NCBI GenBank assembly: GCA_020650975.1
Contig: JAIPMN010019032.1
Location: forward strand, 1-40,009
From: Apostichopus californicus
Lineage: Eukaryota; Echinodermata; Holothuroidea; Aspidochirotida; Stichopodidae
Direction of reading: 5' to 3'
Length of the DNA: 40,009 nucleotides
Shown here: positions 24,757 through 35,800 of the stretch, one piece after another
Position numbering within the stretch: position 1 is the first letter of the stretch
Layout: every line of letters starts with the position of its first letter
Program-made: the position numbers and the translations under genes
The notes under the pieces: generated by a model
Databases searched by the model: none
Told to the model about the DNA's origin: nothing
Seen by the model: only the letters and a program-made list of their open reading frames with translations

Positions 24757-25503
24757 TCACCCTTTGCAAAGTAGTTGTATCACAGATGTTGTGACTAGAG
24801 TCATGTGGCTATGAGGGAATTTCCCTGTAACCATTTCCTCACGAAAGTTGTACACACTTCCCTCTGTACATTTTACGGGTGACAATGAGTCAATGTCATT
24901 CAACACAAAGTGATCTTGAAATGGAAGCCAAAAGCAAAAGTGTAGGTGAGAAAGTTTCAAGATTTGCAATGGTAAGCAATGGTTAATGTAAGCCTAACCT
25001 TATGGTGCACGTCTCACCCTGCGTCTGAGGAATACGTTCGATAGTAACAATGTATTATGTGTAGGCTACCATAACATTAGGCTTTGACATATCATTACAT
25101 TCTTTCCATAGGTCTAGCCGAGCCTTAGCAGTAAAGCATACATAAGATAAAGTGGGAGACTTTGTTTGGGTTTCCAGAATTTTAAACAGGGCCTGTAATA
25201 AATACGGCAGAAAACTTTCTAGGCTAGTCCTAGACGATGATTTGACCATAGATCCTATACCATAGTGCTCAATGCCGAATTCACAGTTAGCTGGGTAAGC
25301 TCATTTTGAGCACAGAAAGGCAAATTATCAACCCTTTCCAACATTACAACATCTTGTAAATTTTTAATTCTATGGAGTGTACATATAGGCCTAATATAGC
25401 ATACAGAGGCTTCTGTGGATTTGGTATTTCTGGTTTGTGAACTTGGGAAAAGGGGTTTGTTTCTGTTCTTCACTTGGTTTCTTAACAACTTTTTCATCGT
25501 CAT
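24757..25503 (-). pseudogene. Weak candidate gene or broken gene, product unknown
   Basis: On the minus strand an ATG in a good context (GCAGCCATGA) at 25503 opens 82 codons. A second frame (25249-25055, 64 codons) continues in a different phase. At the change of frame, CTATGGT occurs twice, 14 bp apart, so the break coincides with a 14-bp partial duplication. A third open stretch (24944-24757) follows a strong acceptor (TTTTGGCTTCCATTTCAAG). No domain is recognised. It may be a small gene with a frameshift or indel allele, a pseudogene, or chance. Its start is about 90 bp from a YY1-type site shared with the HPS5 side. Confidence 0.22.
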
Positions 25504-25588
25504 GGCTGCACTGCAGTGATGTCGAATGGGTATTTTAGAAAGCGGTTAGATGCTGGGGTATACACCCTCGTCCGTTGGATGGAAACAT

Positions 25589-25597
25589 AAATGGCGG
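25589..25597 (+). promoter_or_regulatory. YY1-type AAATGGCGG motif
   Basis: AAATGGCGG is the core of the YY1 site often found just downstream of transcription starts in TATA-less animal promoters. It lies in a locally GC-richer patch (25565-25640) about 1.2 kb upstream of the HPS5 ATG. It fits the start of a non-coding first exon of HPS5; a possible donor (CTACTGTAAGG) follows at about 25737. Inferred from motif only. Confidence 0.4.
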
Positions 25598-25942
25598 TCC
25601 CGGGAGCAGGAATGGGAGCGAAGTCACTCCCCCGACCTGTCTTGTTATCCTCTGAACACTTATCAAAAAGAGAAGGCATGAAATTAGCCGGTGTTCATCC
25701 ACAATCTAACATGGATAGGGTCTCAAATAAGCTACTGTAAGGGTTCCTGATTCTTGGGTCTTTAAACTAAACTGTAGACCAAAGCGAGAATATTACATGG
25801 GTGTGACATTGATTTTGTTCAATATAGTTTAGATCTAATGTATAAGGATCTTGAAATTCCATAAAAAGTAGGGTGGCCACTAGCATAGCAGCAAAGTGGA
25901 GAAGACATAAACGACTCGAGCATTTGACAAGATGACATATAT

Positions 25943-26030
25943 GCTAGGGTTACCAGACATCAGGACTTCCCCGGACATTCCCTCTTTTTACTGACTTACG
26001 GACGGACTTATAATATTGCCAATAATATCC
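25943..26030. repeat. Possible decayed hAT-type terminus
   Basis: TAGGGTTACCAGACATC, with CCCGGACAT and TCCCTCTTTTT after it, resembles the 4230 element's left end (TAAGGTGATCAGACGTCC...). No matching inverted end or target duplication is visible, so it is at best a relic. Confidence 0.3.
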
Positions 26031-26835
26031 AGGTTTTAAATATCTTTAACCAAGTCTGCCAAATGTGACCAATGTTGCCATAGAAAATTGCTAATTTAGA
26101 AAATTCATGTGGCTGTAATATCAATCAAATATAGGCCTTTAGTGAACAATATTACAATTTGGCAAATTTTTAATTAATATATGGCTGTATTGCTGGCAGC
26201 CCCTTAAGTTTGAGTATTATTGACAGTGTTGGCTCGCAAGTTTGTACAGAACCTACGTATGTGTACATATTTGTGACAGCATGGATAGTGTGAAGTAATG
26301 CATCTCAATGCATAAGAACACCTTTTTGATTTATGTTACTTGAACTAACATTTCACAAAAGTGCATGAAATCATGGATAAGCAGTGAAAGTTTGTATAGC
26401 CTAGAGCACAAAATAAAAAACTTCAAATTGCTATGAATTTCTACAAATGGCATTCCATCAAATTGTGTTTCTTGTGGAACTAAATTAATTATGACTAATT
26501 TTTTTTTCTTCAATTTTTGGATTGGATGATTTGGATCATGGAATTTTGTTTCACCCGAGGTGCAGGAACCCCTGTATAAGGCTACAAATATGGCACCATT
26601 TTACTTGTAGACACCCCTTCAAAACCTTTTTTCTACTTAAAGGTTCCATAGAATTGTCAAATATTTTCATGTACAGATCATCATTTTAATAATAATTTTT
26701 TGTTGACTCAAATTTGACAGAACTTTATTTCAAGGTTTTTGAAGCATTCTTTGTGAGTGAGTTACAGATAATTTAGAAATGTTTTTACCACTCTGAATTA
26801 CTGATTCCATAACAGGAGAATAATGAAGCATAACC

Positions 26836-29800
26836 ATGGCAACAGAAGTAGCTCCTTCCACTGATAGTGGGAATGGTAAAGGAGAAGCCAAAACCATGAC
26901 GCCACAAGATTTTTCTCATTTATTGGTTGAGCTTGAATCGCAAGATGAACTACTGAAGCCGATCAAACACTCGGCTAGAATTAAGGTAATTTATTGCCAC
27001 AATATTATCATTTAATTTTTGTTTTGGAGTTTTTTTTTCCTTTCACCAATTTCTCTCCAGTATATGTAAATATTTATTATATTCAAATTGGGAAAACCTT
27101 CTATAAGCATTGCACTTTTTTTTTTCCTCCATTTCCATGCATTTGTTTAGTTTAAATATTATCATGATGAATGTTTTTTTATTTTTGTACCTGTCCCTCT
27201 AGATTGTGTAGTATATCAAAATTTTCGTTTACACTCAATAAGTAAATTGTTGTCATTGTCAAAAAATATTTATGTAATTATTTGTCATTAATTTAATAAT
27301 TAATTAATAATTAATGTATTGTAATTATTAATGTAAAGTCTGTATGGTATTAAAACAAAGCAATTGTTAGAATGATGAATGTTGGCAGAGAAGATTCAAT
27401 GGTTTTAGTACATGGGGAGTCTGCATCTTTAAGTTTCACTTAAAATTCGGATAAATTTAGTTTGTGAACACTTTTCATGGTTCCAGGGAATTATTAATTA
27501 TGAATTTTTGGAACCCTGGGGAAAGTACAGTGTTTTTGAAAGGTGTTTAGCAGTTTTAGCATAGACCTTGTAATAAGTTTGGGGCAATGTTTATCACCTT
27601 TGAAAGACTTAAATTAATTTTTTAAACCCTTTAATACAAACAAGACTGTATATATGCCCATAGGCTGACAGTGCATCCAATATTAATTAAGATTAATTCT
27701 AGATATCTTTACCAAAATTGTGGATAGAATCGCAGATTTTAGTTTATATTCATTCCTTGATATGAAGATAAATTATTCGAAGTGTAATGTCAGTATTGCA
27801 GATAATATCTGGAGGAAGATGAAATACTTCATAGCAATTTTTTGTAATGAAATATTGCTGTAGTGTTTAGACTATAGTTTGACTTATTTCATATATAGGA
27901 AACAACATGGTGAACATGTAGGACACATAATGTAATTTTTATGACAGAGGTTTATTTGTGACTCGTGACTTTCGATCAAGTCATCTATGAGCTGAAATTT
28001 CAAGTGGATCTATTCTGGTAATTGTCACAAGTATAACTGCAGCCAATTGGTGTAGCATTTTCATCTCATAATAATGCAATCTTCATGTTTTTCTTTTGTT
28101 TTGTTTTCATTTATTGCGAACAGTACTCGGCCTTGGATGTCAGTAAGGAGCATATTGCATTGGGAGCCTCGACTGGCAGTGTGTACATTTTTCAAAGAGA
28201 TAACTTGAAGTACATTTTACAATTATCAGGAAATGTAAGTATGATTATTTAGTTATTTATTTTTTGGTGGGGGGGGGAGGGATGGGGTCATTGTCAAATG
28301 CTATATATATGTAATCAATCTATGGGCCCTGGAAATGAGATTGCTTGAAAGTCACCCAAGGATGATGTAGAATATATTTTTGTGACTCGTTCAAGATCAG
28401 TTAAAGGCTCAAAAGTATCTTTTGGTTTAATCGATAAATCTGAACGTTCTTTCGTTCTGGTCTACAGAATGGGTCGATCTCCAAACTGCTGTTTTCAAGA
28501 AGATGTGATAGGCTGGCTGTTGTTACATGGTAAATATAAGCACTATAGTGTTGGTCTGTATGCACACGCCTTTAGTGTTTGGTACATTTATAAGTTTATC
28601 AAACTTACCACTCTGCATTAGACACTGGTAGACGCTTGAAGACCTGGTTACAGAAGCTTTGAATACTCTGGCTCTTATCTCTGGAACAAGTTACCAGATC
28701 ACATTTGAACATGCTCTAAACTTTCTACATTCAAAAGTCTACTTAAGACCCATCTTTTCACATGTTTTTTTGTAAATTTATCTGCTTTCTTTGTAAAGCG
28801 CCTTGAGCAGTGACTTTTGTCTACTGATTTGGTGCTATATAAGTCTCATTTATTATAATTATTATTAATTGGGAAAAATTCTAGAACAAAAGTGCTTTCT
28901 TCATACTTCATTTTCAAAATTATACATAGGTCTCTTTGAAATGTTGCCTTTGCATGGTACGTGTTGTATTCATTTTCATAGTGTTGTAGTCGTTTCGTAG
29001 CGTTGTAGTCATTTTCATAGTGTTGTAGTCATTTCATAGTGTTGTAGTTATTTTCATATTATTGTAGTAGTTGTGTAGTTTTGTAGTAATTTTCATAGTG
29101 TTGTAGTCATTTCATAGTCTTGTAGTCATTTAAATAATGTTGTTGTTGTCAATTCATACAGTTGTAGTCATTTTATACATAGTGTTGTAGTCATTTAATA
29201 GTGTTGTAGTTATTTTCATATTGTTGTAGTGGTTGTGTAGTTTTGTAGTCATTTTCATAGTGTTGCTGTCAATTCATATTGTTTTAGTCATTTTCATAGT
29301 GTTGTTGTCAATTCATAGGGTTGTAGTCAATTACAGTGTTGTAGTCAATTCATAGTGTTGTTACTGTTGTAGTCATTTTGTAGTCATTTCACAGAGCTGC
29401 AGAAAGTTTGTAGCACTCATGGTGATTGCCACATAGTGTTATTTTGAAATTTGATGGTCACCGTCATAGTGTTGCAATATGACATCACGGTGCCCGTTGT
29501 AGTCAAGCACTCCATTGCAGTGTAACTCTCAAAAGTGTCATTATCTTTCCGTCATAGGGACAGTCTAATAGTCGTCTGGGAGCTCAACATCGAAGAGCGT
29601 AAAAACCCCGTCCAGATTCTGACCAGCACTACTCACAAAGATGCAGGTATAACCTGTCTGGCTTGGGACGAGTCAGGAAACAGAGTATTCGCCGGAGATG
29701 AGAGAGGATGGGTAACCATCACTAACGTGGACAGTAAGAAGGTACGATAATGCTCCGAGAGGCTTACCCTCCAACCTTTGACCCAGGTGGACCATGTTGT

Positions 29801-32800
29801 GATATTCCTATGCTATAGTCCCAACCCATGTATTCGTAAGGCCTCAAAAATTGGCCGACGTTGCTCTCTGAGTCGATGATTACATTTGCACATTGACTGG
29901 GAGGAAGTTCACTATCAGATTCCGTTGAAAGCAGTCCTTAAAAAATCTTGTACTGCTTTTATACAAAACACACCATAAAATCTTGTCCAACTATATTTGG
30001 GTTGGGAACCATAGCTTAATTATATAAACACATTAAAATGTTTTCTCTCACAAAGTTCTCTGCAGAATTTCATCAAAACCTTTTTTGTCATAGAAATATT
30101 ATTTTCCTCTCTGGTTGAGTGATATAAATAATGCCACATTAAACAATTTAAAGCATTTCCAGCTGTGATGACATCATTCTCTCTGCTGTTGCCAGATGCA
30201 AAATTCATATCTCTGCCATATACCATTGTAGCATGCAAATGTGCTTCTTGATGGCACGATACAGGAAATTTCCGGCAATTTGGTCGATTTCAAAGCAATT
30301 ATCTTCAGCCACGATAATATCCTCGTTATTGTAGTGCTTATATTTTTCTCCGTTAATCAAAGAAGATTTGAATGACATTCTAGCTATATTTTGTGTTCCA
30401 ATTTTCAGTCTTCTTCTTCTTTTCCTATACAGCCGTCTGGACTCTTTAAACTTCTCTCGCAGGTCATACTCAAGGCAGATTCACAAATTGTTCAACTAGA
30501 TTTTGTCAATGACGACCTGTTGGTTTCAACTCTTACCCGTATCCATGTTTGTTTCACGAGAAGGTTTGAAATTTGCTATATTTTACAAGCATACCAATAA
30601 AATTAATTTAAATTTGAAGATCAAGTTCAATCTAAAAGTTCATACATAGACTCCCATGAATCCTGGGTGGTAAAAATCTTGTCATTTTGAATACTTATAT
30701 CCTAAGAATAAATATGGAGATTCGTAACCCGAAATATTTGTAGTAATTTCTTAAGAAAATGGCTTGAAATTGCAATTTGTTGCCAGATAACTTTTAGAGC
30801 ACGCATGGGGGGGAACTTGCAAGCTTCAAAAAAAGGTTTACCAAAGCCTATTATATGCTCTGCAGAATTAACTTGCATGGAAAAAAAATTGTGAAATATG
30901 TATCGGGCCTAGCCATAATATTTTCAACAGGTGAATGAGGAACATGTAATATTTCTGATCTTATTTTTGTGATATAATGCAATACTGCCATTCTTGTCCT
31001 TTAGGTAGATGCTCATTGCATCTCTGAGACAGTAAGTAACCATGGCAATGTGTGAAGGGGACAACTTACATCCCAACATATCTTTCTTCTGGCATGACTG
31101 TAAATTTAATTTCTTAATAGCAACGTACAAAACGAATCGCTAATAGTGAAGATTTGGAATTCCGCACTTTTTTTAACCTTTAATTTTCTCCTTTATACTT
31201 AAATCTGTTACAGAAAGAAATGTACAACAATTGGTAAAAAGTTAAGGTAAGATCAAATCAATTTTTCATACGAATTCAGTTTTTAATTTCTTTAAGAAGC
31301 AAACGAATATAACAAAGGTTAGCAACCGTTCCAAAAATGCCGTCTGCAATAACGAAGATTGTGAATTAATTGAAAGTGAATCCTCGATCCTGTAAAACTG
31401 TGTGAGTTGGAAGGAGAGAAAAGTCATGTCAAATAGGCCAACAGCTTGAATCTATATCATTTACAATCTTAACCTTCTGTCAAGACACTCAAACAGGGGC
31501 CTCATAATTAGCAACCAAAAATTTCTCCTTGTAAGTGTCACATGAGAGGAATAAATTTGAATTGCATTTGATAAATAATTCAATTTTCAGGGAAGGATTT
31601 TTCGGAGCTTGCTTTCATAGGTCATCGAACGCTGGCCGAGAAGCGATGGTTTTGTCAGCGAGACCAGGAAGTCGAATCTGGGAGGTACTGACTACTTTTT
31701 GATACATCATTTATTATTCGCCATTATGTTACTCCACTATACTGTGAGACAATGCCACGTCAACCTTCCCGCCGTTCTTTAGGCGGTAAGACGATTAGAA
31801 GAAAGAATTTTAAATAACTGAATGAGTCAGTCAGTCAGTGTTTGAGTAAGTCAGTCAGTGAAATAAGTTGAACGAAATTTATTAATCAGAAAAAGAGAGA
31901 ACATCCAGAAAGAAAGCACATTTTAGCCAATGATACATGCTTTGCCCTACTGCTTGCCACTGCTGAGGAATATTTTCAGAAAAATGCAACAAAACCCTTG
32001 ATATCTATGCAAATGATTTACCAACTGTAAGGAACAGCAAATTACAGGCTTCACAAAATACTGATGGGAAGTGATGGCTGATTCATCTGCTTGTAAGCTT
32101 GAAAAAAATAGAATTAATACCACCATTTTGCATAACCCTCAGAAGCTTTCCAATGAATGATAGTGTTAGCTAAGGAGTCTTAGCTCAGTGGTTAACGCCG
32201 GTGCCTTCCAAGCCTAAGGTCCCCGGTTTGAGTCACTCCAAGATTAATGTATGTCGTCCAGTTACAGAGTTGTTGACAATCGACAATTCATAATCATGGA
32301 CGTTAAAGATGAATATAAGAGACTGACTTCGGTCAGCTTGTGGCTTTGATAAGCCAATGAGGCTTCTTCGCGAGTTCCTGCTTGCAGGAGGATCTAAATA
32401 CATACATAGTGACTTTTCTGGCAGTGGCTTTTATACAGATCCAGTGTTGTAATAGGCAGTCTAGAGTTTTATAGATGTCTATTGATGCTGATACAACTTC
32501 TTATTTTTTCAAGAGACTAGCAATGTCTTTTTGCAAAGCAAAGATCCTTAAATATATGGTTTTGTTGGAATAACAGTTTTTTGGGGAAAATGTAGGAAAA
32601 CAAACCTGATATATTTATGGTTAATTTTTAATAAAAAAGAAAGTGTAATCTATACCTACTTACTCTGCCACAGGCCAATACTAATGGAGAAGTTCTTAAA
32701 ACTCACCAGTTTAAGAAACTGTTAGCCGTTCCGCCATTACCTGTGGTGTCCCTTCAGTGAGTATTATTTTTCAATGTCATAATGATGTGATGATTATGCT

Positions 32801-35800
32801 GGTTCTGTTAGTTAAATTATTATTTCTCAGAATTTATCAACTGTTATCCAATTTTCCAAATTCTGTTTTGCATGTGAATAATGACTAACACAAAGAGATT
32901 GGATGGACAACAAAAGAAAATGAAATTTGTAATTTTTAGTTTGATAAGTTTTTAACTCAATTGGTACAGAAAAATTGGTAAAAATTCCATTTTGGGATAT
33001 GAATAATATTTACTTTCAGACATATTGTTCTCTGAAAGTACCTTTTTTGCTGCCTCATTTTAATTTCTAAGTGCAATAAAGGCAAGTAAAAGCTTACTAA
33101 GTTTAATTCTAAAATGCAACTTGATTAAGTATCACTTGATATACTGAGCCAAACAAAAATGACATATTAGAATTTAAATACAGTTATTACTACCTTAACC
33201 CTAAAAATGGAAGCACCCAATCCCATCTTTATTAGGTATCTTTATTTGTGGATGTGAAATTTAGATGACCAGAGGAAGCATTGGTAAAATGGTCAGAAAT
33301 ATGCAAACCAAATGCTAGAAGGTTGCTGCAAGTTACTTCCTTGCATGGGAAGTTTGTTCAACGTAATTAGTTATTACCTTTACGTACAATGGAATATGCC
33401 ATCTGCATATGGTTTCTTCACTTGTTAAAGTTGAAATTGAGTTGATTTGAATACATTGTTTATCTTTTACAGGTCAAAGTTTCCAAGATTTCTTCCTGAA
33501 TTTCCTAGTACAGCTCAGTCTCTGATTTTCACCAAACTTTTGATGATAAGGTTTGTATGAAACTTTATTTTGAGCAACAAATGATATTAAAAAGATAGCA
33601 GATTTATAAACTTACTTTGGCTTTTTTTCCTCATTGTGCAATGACCACACCCATATTTTGTATATCAAGAATGGAACGAGCTATATGTCAATGCACTTCA
33701 TCGTTACAAACTGATTTGTTAAATATCGGAATTGGTTATCTCATTAAAGAGTTTTAATGATGCATTTTACCACAGAGAAGATCAAATACTGTTTTATTCA
33801 ATCAATGTGAAGTATGTTTGCAGTTCAAATTAATTATTTATTGTCTTTTTGTTGTTTCCAATAAATGATTAGGACTTGTATCATAAAGTGTTCAATTATA
33901 AGAAAAAGGTAATATGCAAATGTGCCAATTCTTTTTCATTAGGTTTAACCTTTGACCTCAGTATATCATGCTTGTTAAAGACTGAATTTGAAATACTGTA
34001 ATTCCTAAAACAAGCCATGTGATTTGTTCATTAATATTATTCATATCTTTACTGAATAACAGTTAAAAATAATGAAAAGAACAATCAATAAAAATCTGTA
34101 ATGCATTAACATGAGGTTAATTTTTTGGGGGGGTCATTGTAGCTGCTTATTTCAGTGTAAAATCACCCATCTATTTGCCATGAATGTTAAAGATTTTTTC
34201 TCATATTTTATTCCTTTCAACAGTGACCATTTTATACTAGCTCTGGCTTCTAGTGGTATATACATTCTTGATCTAGAAAATGTTCAGGTCATCCTTTGGA
34301 CGGATTCGATAAAAGGTAACAGGCCAAACTGTAAGATTAAGTTTAAAGGAGCAATCGTTTCATTCTCTCTGATTGTGCGTGCCTCTTTGCTTCATCAAAT
34401 AAAAACAAAAACAAATATGTCAAATAGGAAGATGAAGCCAACATGCTACTTCAGAGAAACATAAATGAGTAGACAAGGTGAAGGGAAAAATATTTGTGTG
34501 AGGGTGAAGATGTGTGGGAGAGAGATCGCTTTCTTTTTTGATGTTGAGACCATGATTGTTGTAATTGCAGGGGCTAGTAGCGGGGGGGGGCAGGGCACTG
34601 GGGGGACGTTCCCCCCACTTTTTCCCAAAATAGCAAATGTGCCCAACTGGCAAATAAAATGTTCCCCTTTGATGAAGAACTGTCCTTTAGATATCTTAAG
34701 CCTTTGTTAATATTAATATTTTATTTTAATTATTCATTTTTAGTCTGTACATGCTATTTTTAAAATGGCATCCCATATCTTTTTGTAGAACGGTTAATAA
34801 TAAACAATTTCAATAAATAGTATTGATAGGCATACTAACACATCATATATATGTAAGTGATATGGCCGGTGTGTATCCGTTTATAGCATAACGAGTGGTG
34901 GTTGTGGAATGAGAAAGTGTCCCTCTGATGTTGTGCCCCCCCAACTTTTGGTAGCTTCTTATACCCCCCTGTGTAAAGGCATTGCATCCACGGTCATTCT
35001 CTGCTATAACATGGGCAAACTGTCTCAGAGCGATCACTTAAAACTTAAAGGTTGAATTTACCATCCTTTTAATCTTCCTCTGAAGATTAGCATTTACCAA
35101 TACAGCCTTTCTGTAGTAGAAAGGTAGTTTATTAAAAGAAAAACAATTCTCACTCCTGTTGGTAACAAACCTAAGACTTTTCGAGCTTAAATTAGATTGC
35201 AAATATTTTCATTCAAACACTTTATAAATAATAATGCTCTCATTTCTTTCTTGCAGATGTTCTAAGCGTGTCTCTGTTCAGAAAGGACATTTACTGTCTT
35301 CATGCCGATCAACAAATTCGCAAGTACAGCCTCTGCGGCATAGCCAGGTGCGCTGCAAAATTGTTTCGTAGAAATAGGACGACGGAAAGTTTACAGGTAT
35401 GTTTAACTTTCCAGACTTGTATCAAGAGAAAAATTTCTAGGACTCATTTGTCTGTACAGAGTATGAGAAGCATGTTGCAAAGACTCGAAGAATCAAACGA
35501 ACCGGATGATTCCGTGAAGACGTTCAGAGAAATGTTGTCCGAGCTGGAGCTGACACAAGGAGACACCGTTTCCATGGCGAGTAGCCATGGTAGCAATGAT
35601 TCTGGAGATGTCGTCAGGCTGGAATCGGGCATACATGTAATACGGAGGCGAAACCCAAGCGAGAATTCCGACGAAGGCCACATACTCGTGACGGGAGCGG
35701 AGAGTTGCAATCAGGGTCAGAACTTAGAACGAGTTGCCGGCCATGATATTTCTGGAGTAGTCGTTTCAGAATTTGGTGCTAATGATGAGGACGAGATGGA

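Larger units (their letters stand above)
23501..26835. other. Divergent interval between the DRAM-like and HPS5 genes
   Basis: This holds the promoters and any 5' non-coding exons of both genes. An acceptor (CCATAACAG) at about 26815 just before the HPS5 ATG implies at least one upstream non-coding HPS5 exon. A YY1-type AAATGGCGG lies at 25589-25597. Apart from the weak minus-strand candidate at 24757-25503 I see no exon. The part near 25945-26030 resembles one end of a decayed transposon. Confidence 0.5.

Noticed and set aside
27285-27335. AT palindrome (TTAATAATTAATTAATAATTAA) as a regulatory or transposon end
   Set aside because: Low-complexity AT sequence; no matching partner or target duplication.
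28965-29393. CRISPR-like array
   Set aside because: Units are contiguous and degenerate with no unique spacers, and the context is an animal intron.
28235-29557. An apparent missing HPS5 propeller exon, perhaps destroyed by the minisatellite
   Set aside because: A 62-nt exon at 28468-28529 restores phase and matches the expected strand.
32174-32242. Functional tRNA gene
   Set aside because: Several stems are broken and a SINE body and CATA tail follow directly.
34465-34710. Open frames on both strands in HPS5 intron 10
   Set aside because: Within a G/C-rich repeat-like patch, no motif, and HPS5 exons join in phase without them.
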